DNA from: Balanoglossus misakiensis
Taxonomy: Eukaryota; Hemichordata
Direction: 5' to 3'
NCBI GenBank assembly: GCA_040954595.2
Contig: CM082590.2
Location: forward strand, 6,696,001-6,760,000
DNA length: 64,000 bases
Shown here: positions 40,501-52,500 of the stretch, one piece after another
Position numbering within the stretch: position 1 is the stretch's first letter
Layout of the letters: the number at the start of each line of letters is the position of its first letter
The notes under the pieces: generated by a model
What the model saw: only the letters and a program-made list of their open reading frames with translations
Databases searched by the model: none
Told to the model about the DNA's origin: nothing
Made by a program: the position numbers and the translations under genes

Positions 40501-43500
40501 AGCTGCGTACTGTTTGTATGGAGGCTGATTAAATCAGTGCGTCACCGTTTTAATACAGAACGTTTTCCAATTGCAACATGCAGTCACAATCGGGCATCGG
40601 TAAGGTGTTCATGTATACCTATCAGTAAGCTTATTTAGATGGACTAATTTAAGTTATAAAATAAAATCATGAAAATAATGCAAAAATTGGCAGCTATGGA
40701 ACCACTCACGGTCTGGATCGTGACGTCATCGACAGGAAGCGGTCTGGAGGAGGAGGGGGGTACTGTCCTTCATTCTGGTGGCCAGGGGAAGGGGGGTCGC
40801 CAAACTTTGTGCGGACATTTGCAGGTCAGGTACCTGTCGTGCAAGGACGCTTTGACAAAATGTGACAAATCGTTTCTCAGACGTGCACGTGTTTTCAAAG
40901 CAAATAGAAAAGCATGACAAATCAAGCCTTCAAAGACAAAGACGCATGCGCCCTCTTGACATGGCTGAGCCCATGTCTGGGGAGCTGTATTCATACTATG
41001 CAATGGATCATTTCGTTGCCCACTCAACACTCGTACTTAAGCAGTCCAACAATCGCCTACAGACACAGACACTCATTGTAAGTGCCTGTACAAGTACGCT
41101 CATCTAATCATCGATAACTATAAGTTACAAGGAACTCATAAGTCACATGATAATCAGTTGGGAAGAGCCTGCGCTTACTCCCTGTGTTATTTTAAACTTA
41201 TTTTAAAGAAGAAAAAAGTTTCAAAATGTCAAACGAAAACCTGTAATTTTACACTGACATTCGAAGTCGTAATGTTAAATGAAGGGTGGGTAGCTTCCCG
41301 TCTGCTGCTAGGATGAATCCTATACAGCACAGTTGCAATAAGGTACGCACATCATGGCAAACAGCTGTTGTTACTTTTTATTACATCATGCCAAAGAATT
41401 CGTCGTTACTTTTTATCACGTTTTCAAACTGTTTTGTGATTCAACAGAAATTGGTTGGCATGCAGGGATGTCCTGACATTTTTTTTAGCATAAAAGTCGC
41501 ACATGTGCAGTTAGGACGACCCTCTCCCTTTAATTCAACTATAATTAATGATGAAATGGGTAACCTTAATATTTTAATTATCTTTCAGCTTCGCCACAGA
41601 AGACCGGTCCGGGGTATGCTACACCCTTATCAGCCATGAAGGGCGCCCCCAGGGAAGAGATCGTCTACCTGCCTTGTATCTATAGAAACACGGAGGTGAA
41701 GAAACCTGATTACCTGGCAACGGTTGATGTGGATCCAAGATCGTCAACGTATAGCAAGGTAACTAATGCGACCGCTAGGTGGCGCCTGCCAGCTAGAACG
41801 CTCTGCGATACCACAGTGTCTTTTTCATTGCTGGGTTATTTTAACTTTACAGTAAAACCTGTCTAAACCAAACCCTGTCTTATCTGGAAACCTGTCTAGA
41901 CCAAACAAAATTTCCTGTCCCTTCGACATAGAACCACATGTTAAAAGAACCGCTATAAACAGGACACCTCTGCAAACCGAACAATTTCTTCAGTCCCTTT
42001 GGTGTTCGGTTTAGACAGGTTTTACTCAGTGTACCGTAAAACACTTTATTTTCGCGAGTTAAAATTTTCGCGATATCGAGAGAGGCCACTGTTTCGCGAG
42101 TGTTAATTTTCGTGTTCTCTTATTTCATTAACTGCATCGTTATTTTAAAAAAAAATTACATGTACGTGACTTTTTATTTTCACGCTATTTTGGCTCTCGA
42201 GTATTTCGCGGAAATTTATTGCTCGCGAAAATAAAGTGTTTTATAGTATGCATTCTGTTCAAACTATCAAAATGAGCATATATATATATATACAAAACAG
42301 TGACAAAATATACTGTCACGGAATTGCTAGGTCAACGCCCCACACAAGACTCGTATCTCAAGAAATGCGACTTTTTCCTGATTCTCAGACTGAGACACCC
42401 TGTAGCAAGAGAAACTGTCAATTTTCCATGATTGGGGCGGAGCTTGTATCACGTGGGCTTGTTGCGTGTAAAGTAACTCCCCAGCTCGACATCCAAACGC
42501 AGACTAGACATGGCGGTTGAACTGCGAGCATCGTGCTCTCATGTGTAGTGATCTGAATTCGTACTTTACCTCTATCTTTCTTATATTGTCGTTCAAACCT
42601 TTCTCCACGTTTGTGGGAACGCTTTTTCTGTAACCTCTGAGAGGTCTAGTTGTCTACGGATCGTAATTCCGAGGTTTTTCTTGGTATTTGTGTGAGCGCA
42701 ACGCTCAGGTCGGTCGGTCGGTCTTTTCAGCACATCTCTTAGCGCACGTTCTGCCGTGCGCGAGGTAAATCGAACCAGGACTAGTAACGGACCGGTCTAC
42801 GCCGTCAAGGCTCGATCGTGCTACGTTTACGCTACCGTTAAGTTGGCTGTTTGGTCCAAGGTTCGTCATTCACTAAGGCTTGACAATTTTGGGGACCTCA
42901 GTCCGACATAATTTCCGTTACAATACCTATAATTCATACCGAAACAATTTCCCATTAACCGCGTCCGCAAAGAAACTGATATGTGTATCATACACACTGA
43001 AAAACTATTGTGGCGAACATCCCCACTTCCAGGGATTTATTATTATTCTAAAAACATTTCTTGATAAGAACACGTAAATAGGCAATTTTTACATTCCTTG
43101 CAAAATGCTGGGTGGTAATATAACGTATAAATAGATACAAAACAGCTTGTTATGCTATCAAGCGAATATTAGGGGGGGAAATGAAATTTCTTTTGGTCAC
43201 GCATACGTGCTACGCTCTTTATTTGTTTTACGTTTTCTGTCTGGCCTAGGTATTCAAATGAGATATGACTATATTTGGAACAAAATATTAAATAAGAGGT
43301 CAACACGTCTTCGACTGGTCTGGTTCCCTAACTACCGTGTAACGCTGCTGGCACTGCACATGGGGCAAGGGACTGCCATGCGACCGGAACCTTCCTTATT
43401 ACCATGACAATGCATTCAGCTTGCTAAAGTACAATGCATATGCAAATTAGTCAACCTAATTATTCCGCACACAAGACTCCTATCTCAAGAAATGCGACTT

Positions 43501-46500
43501 TTTCCTGATTCCCAGACTGAGACACCCTGTAGCAAGAGAATCTGTCAATTTTCCACGATTGGGGGCGGAGCTTGTGGGCTTGTTGCGTGTAAAGTGATTC
43601 CCCTCGACATCCCAAAAGCAGACGAGACATGGCGGTTGAACTGGGAGCATCGTGCTCTCGTGTGTAGTGATCTGAATTCGTAGTTTACCTCTATCCTTCT
43701 TATATTTTCGTTCAAACCTTTCTCCACGTTTGTGGGAACACCATTTCTGTAACCTCTGAGAGATTTAGTTGTCTACGGATCGTAATTCCGAGGTTTTTCT
43801 TGGCATTTGTGTGAGCGCAACGCTCAGGTCGGTCGGTCGGTCTTTCAGCACATCTCTTAGCGCACGTTCTGCCGTGCGCAAGGTAAATCGAACCAGGACT
43901 TGTAACGGACCGATCTACGCCGTCAAGGCTCGATCGTGCTACGTTTACGCTACCGTTGAGTTGGCTGTTTGGTCCAAGGTTCGTCATTCACTAAGGCTTG
44001 ACAATTTGGGGGACCTCAGTCCGACATAATTTCCGTAACAATACCTATACATGTAATTCTTACTGAAACAATTTCCCATTAACCACGTCCACAAATAGAC
44101 TGACCGTGTCCGTGTCAATTCAATGCATATTCATAGTTTCGTTTGTCGCATTGCGCTTTATTTGACCTGGCGTGTGCGGTCAGTGCGCAGGCGTCCGTGT
44201 ATTTGGTTTTTCTCCGTATTAAATTTGGAAGCCCACGTGTATGCGTCCCCGTGTTTTTTTACCCAAGCAGTTGCTGGAAGGAAGGTGGATACGACGCCCA
44301 AGTACATGTAAGTTTTGAACATGTCAATGCGTTAGTGAGAGTTGGTAGTGCGAATCTGTGGGGATATGATGATGGACTTTGATGGTAGCCGCCGTCGTGG
44401 ATGACTACCGTTCCCTTTGAACCGGTTGTTCGGGAACTCTCTGTTGAGTCGCGGCTTCTCGTGACACGCAGCTTTGAATGAATATACAAACATCACTGTT
44501 TCTTCCCTGTCATTAAAATTATCGAACGTAATTGTCATTGCAAATATTTCACAGATGGTATTTTGTCGTTCCGTTAATTACTGACAAAAGATATCAGAGC
44601 TTTCTTTTCTGACAATAAAATATCTTGAAGATCCAAAGTGTCTCTTGCTGGCAAGCAAATTTTCCTCACGCCGTGACATATGGGGGCTCGTCCGGGAGAA
44701 CGGCAATTTCGTTCTAATAAATCGGCGAGGATATTTGTTTCTTGGTAGATTTCTGAACTTGTGAAATCCACAGACGATATAGTATTTGTGAAGCTGAGCA
44801 TAGTTTATTTTTATTTCCCGTAAATCCTAGTACATGTACTTAAAGGGACAAAGTCTCTCTCTCACTGCCCTTTTTTCCATGAATTATGTTTGATACAAGA
44901 CACCATTTATGTAATTCTACATGTGGATATGTAGTGAATCAACGTTCGACCACACACGCCTTCCATCCCACTTGTAGACACGAGAGTGAAAAAACTCGCC
45001 AAAATGAATAATCGTTCTTTACCATTTATTCATTTTGGGCGAGTTTTTACTGTCATATCATACAAGTGGAATGGAAGTTTCGTGTGGTCGAATGTTGATT
45101 CACCATATATCCACATGTAGAATAACATAAACGGCGTCTTGTATCAAACGTAATTAATGGAAAAGGGGCAGCTGGAGAGAGACTTTGTCCTGGGAGGTGT
45201 GTGTGGTTGAACGTTGATTCACTATATATCCACATGTAGAATAACATAAACGGCGTCTTGTATCAAACATAATTAATGGAAAAGGGGCAGCGAGAGAGAG
45301 ACTTTGTCCTGGGAGGTGTGTGTGGTTGAACGTTGATTCACTATATATCCACATGTAGAATAACATAAACGGCGTCTTGTATCAAACATAATTAATGGAA
45401 AAGGGGCAGCGAGAGAGAGACTTTGTCCTGGGAGGTGTGTGTGGTTGAACGTTGATTCACTATATATCCACATGTAGAATAACATAAACGGCGTCTTGTA
45501 TCAAACGTAATTAATGGAAAAGGGGCAGCTGGAGAGAGACTTTGTCCTGGGAGGTGTATGTGGTCGAACGTTGATTCACTATATATCCACATGTAGAATA
45601 ACATAAACGGCGTCTTGTATCAAACGTAATTAATGGAAAAGGGGCAGCTGGAGAGAGACTTTGTCCTGGGAGGTGTATGTGGTCGAACGTTGATTCACTA
45701 TATATCCACATGCAAAATAACATAAACGGCGTCTTGTATCAAACGTAATTAATGGAAAAGGGGCAGCTGGAGAGAGACTTTGTCCTGGGAGGTGTATGTG
45801 GTCGAACGTTGATTCACTATATATCCACATGTAGAATAACATAAACGGCGTCTTGTATCAAACATAATTAATGGAAAAGGGGCAGCGAGAGAGAGACTTT
45901 GTCCTGGGAGGTGTGTGTGGTTGAACGTTGATTCACTATATATCCACATGTAGAATAACATAAACAGTGTCTTGTATCAAACATAATTAATGGAAAAGGG
46001 GCAGCTGGAGAGAGACTTTGTCCCTTTAAAGCAGTGACTTAAAGCTTTCTACTCAGTACGTATTTCGTTTTGTTATAATTGCCTAAAATTGTAAGGCGTA
46101 TATTGTCGTGACTGATCCCGGTTGATATTTCTTGGACACTGCACTTCTTGCAGGGTAGTAGACGCACAATAGCATTGTGTGAAACTATCTGGATATCAAC
46201 TGGCGGGTCCGCTTCCTTGAGTCCAAATTTGTTTAATGAAATTGGATTTACTTCTTTTTTATTATTCTAAAAAAACATTTCTTGATAAGAACACGTAAAT
46301 AGGCAATTTTTGCATTCCTTGCAAAATGCTGGGTGGTAATAAAACGTTAACATAGATACAAAACAGCTTTTTATGCTATCAAGCGAATATAAGAGGGGAA
46401 ATGAAATTTCTTTTGGTCACACATACGTGTTACGCTCTTGTTAGTTTTCAGTTTTCCGTCTGGCCTAGGTATTCAAATGAGATATTGCTAGATTTGGAAC

Positions 46501-49500
46501 AAAATTTAAATAAATTTTTATAATGAAATAAGAGGTCAACACGACTTCGACTGGTCTGGTTCCCTGACCCCCGTATACAGCTGCTAGCGCTGCACATGGG
46601 GCAAGGGACCAATCAGACTAGACTTCAGTGCGACCAGCACCTTCCCGATTACCATGACAATGCCTTCAGCTTGCTAAAGTGAAATGCATATGCAAATTAG
46701 TCATCCTAATTATTCATCTGAGGAGCTTCTTGGAATTATATTCCATTTTTATCCGAATATAATTTATAAAGTCACTGTTTCCATACGCCTTTTTAAATGT
46801 TATTTCCTTGTTCATTACTCTTAAAAAATAATTTCTTGATAAAAAGACAAACGCATACAGGCTGCTAAACACGTAATTAATACATGCCAAAGTCTCTAAC
46901 CGCACATAGAGTTTTGAACGCTCAGATACGGTCACCACGCCCTCACGGTGATTGAGTTACTCTGGTTTTTCTGCAATATACGAATAAATCTTTCGCCTTT
47001 TACTAAATCGACAGAAGAAAGAGAGTGAGGACAGTGAGGAGAAGTAAAGTGTTTTTTCTGCGTGCGCCTTCAACCACCTGCACGGAGAACAGTGAGTACG
47101 ACGCGGACCGATGCCGCCAACGGTCCGCAAGGACCGTTCGGTCCTTCTGAAATTTAAGGGGGGGGAGACTACGGTTACGGTTGAGAAGGTCTTCGGGGAG
47201 TTGCGGAAGGCCGATATTGATGTCAGTACACACCTTCAAGCCGTCCAACGGCTGCCGGGCAATGCTTTTGATGTAACTTTCACGTCGCTGGCCTTCAGAA
47301 GGCTGTTTGAGGAGAAGCTACGCGCTAACGAGGAGTTCGATGTATCAGTTATTGAGGAGAATACAGTGGTTACGGCCCTGTATATCGATATTGGGTTGGA
47401 TGACAACTACGTTCGCCACGTGCTGTCTCAGTACGGAGAAGTGGTTGCCTCCCGTTTTTGCACTTTCCAGAAGGAAAAGATATTCAACGGTACGCGACAG
47501 TACAAAATGAAGCTAAAAAAGAACATTCCCTCTGTCATACGGCTAGGGAACAGGAATGTGTGGCTTTCGTACATGGGCCAGCCGCGGACCTGCAGCAGAT
47601 GCAACGAGGCCGGACACTTTTCGCGCGACTGCAAGACCATCCGCTGCTTCAAGTGCCTCGAACTCGGCCACAGGGTCGAAGACTGTGCGAATGCGGTCAA
47701 GTGTTCTATTTGTGGGGAAGGGGGACACGTTTTTCGGAACTGCCCCATTTCTTTTGCGAGGAAGCTTTCCCTGTCTGCGAATTGGGAGGGTGGTGGGACT
47801 CTTCCCGGCGGCGTTTCGAGTGAAAGTGGGGCACCTGGGGATGCAGACAGCGTGCCTGGACCTGAACCACCTGTTGAACACGCGGCAGTCACCACTGAGC
47901 AGCCGATTCCTGAGCCCCTGATCGAACACTCCGCGGACGCTGAGGTTGGCGAGCACCTGCCCGATCCCGACAACGAGAGCATGGATTTTATTAGCGCTTC
48001 GGACAAACGCAAACGCCCTGACCAGGATAGTGACGACGACAAAGCAGAGGACAGCAAATTTGTGTGCATAGACCACGAGGTAGCCCAGCCCGCTACTGTA
48101 GGCGCTGGAGAAGACATTCTTCCTTATACCCCTGTTTTGTTCACTTCTTCTTTTGAGTTACCGTCCCTCGAGACGTCTGTTCCTGACAGTGAGTCCCTGG
48201 CGATTGACAGCGACGCCTGTTCGCTAGACTCGGCAGCCTCTGTTAACTCCTCTGTTTCTCTTGCTGCCTCTACCTCTAGTTCTGCCTTTTCTACCGTTCA
48301 ATCTGTCTCTAAGGCAGGTTCGAGAGCGCATGTAAAATTTCGTCACTGTCTTCTTCACGACAATTCAGCCGTTCGCTTGCGCTGTAGCGTTTTTTCAGGT
48401 CAACCTTGTGAGGAAGTAATCACAGGTTGGAGTGCTCTGCGCGATCATTCTTTAAAGGTTCACGGTCAAGAATACCTCAAGACTACTTGTTATGTGGCAC
48501 AGAAATGTAGTAGGCTTGAGTTTGACGGTCCGGCGGAATGGTTCGCCCATGTTCTATCGAAACATGGCAGGTACGCCTGTAGCAAGTCCACTGGGTTCTT
48601 TAACTCTTTCTTTGAATAATGGGTTACGTGGATTTTCTTTTACTTACCGTTATGTTATTTTGTGTTTCTTTAAACGTTAATGGGTTGCGGGATGATCTTA
48701 ACCGTCAAGCGATTTTTAGTTGGTGTAAAGATCAGAATTTCGATGTGGTTTGCCTGCAGGAGACTCATGCGTGCTCCGACGCAGACATTGCTAAATGGGG
48801 TGGGGAGTGGGGCGGGTCTAATTATTGGTCCCTGGGTACGCATAAAAGTTGTGGGGTGGGAATTTTAATTTCTCCCAAGTCTTCCTGGGTCCTGAAAAAT
48901 CGTTTGGTTGACACGGAAGGCCGGGTTATTTCTGGGGACTTGGTTAACGCTGGCCATACGGCACGTATTTGTAATATTTATGCTCCTGTTAACCCCGCTT
49001 GTCGGTCCCGTTTTTTTAGTTCTTTGCATATTTTTACAGGTGCAGCCAGGGGTATTTTGCTTTGTGGCGATTTTAATTGCGTTGTAGGGGTCGAAGACAG
49101 GTTTGGGATTGGCATCAGTCCTGCCCGGTTTATTGGCGCGGATATCTTGAAAGCAATATGTTCGGATTTCGACCTCATTGACGTCTGGCGAACCAGAAAT
49201 CCGAACGGCCGCGGTTTCACCTGGCGCGATGCGAACAATACACGTGGCAGTCGCCTCGACAGATGGTATGTTTCCAAGCATTTGAGTTCCAATTCTGATT
49301 TATTTCCTTGCCCATTTTCTGACCATGATGGTGCGGCTATTAACATTTCCTTTCGTTCTTATCAGACACCAGGCCCTGGGGTTTGGAAATGCAATAACTC
49401 CCTTTTGCGTAATGAGGCCCTACTTGATTTACTTAAAAGTAAGTTTTCTGACTGGAAAACATTGCAACCCGGCTACGACTCCATTGTTGAGTGGTGGGAT

Positions 49501-52500
49501 GATTACAAAAGTCGCGCGAAAGAGCTGATCGCTGATTTCGGAAAGCGCGAGGCCTGCCGGCGTCGCACGGCGTATCAAAAAGCTGTCAACGAGTTCAACC
49601 GTCTCACTTCGCTCCTCAATACTGGTGACAAGTCAGACTCCACCTTGACCGAGTATAGTCTGGCCCGCGACAATTGTAATCGCTTATTGCAAAAGCGCAT
49701 TGCCGGGGTTAAAGTCAGATCGCGCGCCCGGGTCTTGGACGCGAAGGAGAAATGCTCGCGGTATTTTTTTGCCCACGAGCACAAACGAGGGGCACGTAAG
49801 ATTTTTAACAAAGTCATTGATTCAGATAACAAGAGTCACACCAACACTCATGACATTCGGCGCGCCTTGCATGCATTTTACTCAGATCTTTATAAGACTT
49901 CCACAGACTTAGATGTAGATAAGCAAGATTTTTTCTTAGACAAATTAAGTCAGCGCTTATCGCAGATTCAGAGTGCTAAGCTTGAGGCACCCATCTCTCT
50001 TGCTGAGCTTACAGTTGCGCTCAAGGCGATGGATAGTGACAGATCGCCCGGCATTGATGGTCTCACTGTTGATTTTTATCTGGCTACCTGGGAGTATGTT
50101 GGGCCTGTCCTCTTGGAGGTCTACAATTCAGTCTTTGACAATGGTCTTTTATCTACTTCTCAGCGTTCTAGTCTGGTCGTGCTTCTTGATAAGTTGGATC
50201 CACGTCCAGATGACCTTCATTTGCATATTAAGAATAAGCGTCCTATCTCGCTGCTGAATGTCGATTACAAGATTCTGACTAAAGTTCTTACTGCTCGTCT
50301 TGGTACTGTCATGGCTGATTTGGTCAGCCCCTTTCAAACTTGTGGTGTCAAGGGCAGGTCCATTGTCGACAATATCCACATTGCCAAGGATTTTATTGAG
50401 TTAATTAACTCTAGGGATGGGGTGGGGGCTGTGGTTTCACTTGATCAGGAAAAGGCGTTTGACAGAGTCGAATGGTCCTTTCTCCGCAAAGTTCTTCAAC
50501 GTATGAATTTTGGCCCTGTCGTGTGTAGGTGGTTTGACATCCTGTATAGGGACATTAACAGTGTGATTCTCTGCAATGGTTTTACTTCTGATAAGATTAA
50601 CTTACAGCGCGGAGTGAGACAAGGGTGTCCCCTATCTCCTTTGCTTTATGTTCTTTTTATAGAGCCATTCGCGGCAGCGGTGCGCAGTGATCCTGATTTT
50701 ACCGGCTTTCTGTTCCCGCGAACGGACTGTCGGCTTTTGCAGTATGCGGACGATAATACTGCACTCATCACGAGCAACAAGTCTTTTCGTTCATTGTTCG
50801 CAATTTGTGATAGTTTTGGACAGGCATCCGGGTCGCGCCTGAACATTACTAAGTGCAAGGGTTTGTGGTTAGGTCGCTGGCGCGGGCGCACGGATTGTCC
50901 AGTACCGATCAACTGGAACAGCGACAGCATTACAATCAACGGGGTCGTGCTCGGAAGTGCGCCAGCTATGGATCGCAATTGGGAAAGTAAAGTCCTTCGT
51001 TTATCGCGTATTTTGAGCAGTTCCCAAACTCGCGAACTCTCGCTGTTCTCCAAGGCGCGTTTCATCAACACTTTCGCGCTTCCGATTTTTTTCTATTTGT
51101 GGTCCATTTTTCCGTTTCCGACAAAGTTCATCCGGCAAGTGAACTCGCTGATTTTTGGTTTTATTTGGAAGAAGTCTGAACTGGTGAAACGCGAAGTTCT
51201 GACCCTTCCGGTCGGTCAGGGAGGCCTCGGCCTCATCAACGTTGGACACAAGGCCAAGTCATTGTTTCTTTTGAATTTACGCTATTTGACATGTAATTTA
51301 TCTCCGTATAGTTTTTTACTAAGGTGTTATGTATCCTTACCTTTGCATAGATTTTTTCCGGATTTGCATTCGAATTTAAATCCGTCCTTTAACTGCCCTA
51401 AGTGGCATTCCAATTTCGTAGAGCTAGTCTTTAGAATAAAAGAACTTGCACCAGATGTAGCTTGGGCCAATATTTCGGCCAGTCTTCTTTATAATATTTT
51501 GTTTGAACATGACAAAATTGAGCCTTTGGTTGTGCGTAGAAATCCGCACTTGAATTGGAAGTTTATTTGGAAGAACTTACACTGTTTCCTGTTGGATACT
51601 GGACATGTGGATTTGAGCTGGAAAATCCTCCACGACATTGTGTTCACTAAACTCAAGCTGGTTAAGTTCGGTTACAGGAGACGGAGTCCTATCTGCCCGA
51701 GATCTCATTGTTCTTCTCCGGAGTCGCTGAGTCATTTATTTTGGGAGTGTCCATTTTTACGTTTAATTTGGGGATGGGTTGATAATTTACTTTGGAAAAT
51801 CAATCCTTCTTTGAGGTGTAACGCTAACCTGGTCCAGTATAGTTTACTTGACTTTCCGGTTAGCAAGGGAGATGTTCCTATGATTTTGTATATAGTCAAT
51901 ACTGTTCGCACAGCTATTTGGATTTCTCGGTGCGAAGCAGAGTATGAGCACACATTTGTTTCTGCTGATGTAGTTATCTCTCGAATAAGAGGTTCTGTGC
52001 GTTCTCGTTTGAAAGCTGATTTGTTTCGTTGGCCACGTGACCGCTTCAAGACCACGTGGTGCCGACACAGTATTCTCGCCAAGGCCAATGGTGCTGACAT
52101 TGTTATTTGTATTTGAAAGTGGGGGGTGGGTTATAGCTCATTGGTTCTGGCACTGTACAGGGATTTTCATCCTCCGTTGGTTTGATCTTTCGCTTATCTG
52201 TCTTAGATCGTCTATCACCGTCCTTCGCTACGTGATTATTGTTTCCTCTGTTGTTGTTTTAATTTTGTTTTGGTTGCAGTATTGTTCAGTTTCGGTCGTT
52301 TACTTTTCTGCTTACAATTTTATTTGGGAGAGGTAGGGGAGGTGGTACCTCCTTATAGTCAAACTAGCGTCGCTGGCCTACCTTGGGCTTCCAGTTTTAC
52401 GATATAGTTTCCTTGAATAGATCTTGTTGATCTTGTTGTTTTTGTTTAGCTTTTGATATTTAGGTTCCCTAAATCAAAAAGGCTTTTACTAAAGATTTCC

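Larger units (their letters stand above)
37529..41588 (+). other. SELENBP1 intron 1
   Basis: 4.06-kb GT-AG intron. It holds an M6 fragment at 38846, an M3 MITE at 40353, and a block at 41286-41560 related to the flanks of the 43-bp minisatellite. Otherwise nothing is recognised, including in the 1.4 kb at 38963-40352. Confidence 0.75.
47008..52482 (+). mobile_element. Full-length Tx1/L1-type LINE
   Basis: 5475 bp: a 103-nt 5' UTR, ORF1, ORF2, a 366-nt 3' UTR, and an end in AAATCAAAAAGG without a long poly(A) tail. It is flanked by an 11-bp target duplication. Both frames are undamaged. The architecture (ORF1 with CCHC knuckles, ORF2 with APE endonuclease then reverse transcriptase) and motif style place it in the L1/Tx1 group. 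That clade assignment is my inference. Confidence 0.85.

Noticed and set aside
45053-45961. Series of 70-codon minus-strand frames spaced by 119 bp
   Set aside because: They are the translated MITE-derived tandem array, not genes.
47428-48117. Minus-strand frames of 229 and 177 codons opposite LINE ORF1
   Set aside because: Shadows of ORF1. Composition and position follow from the antisense of its codons.
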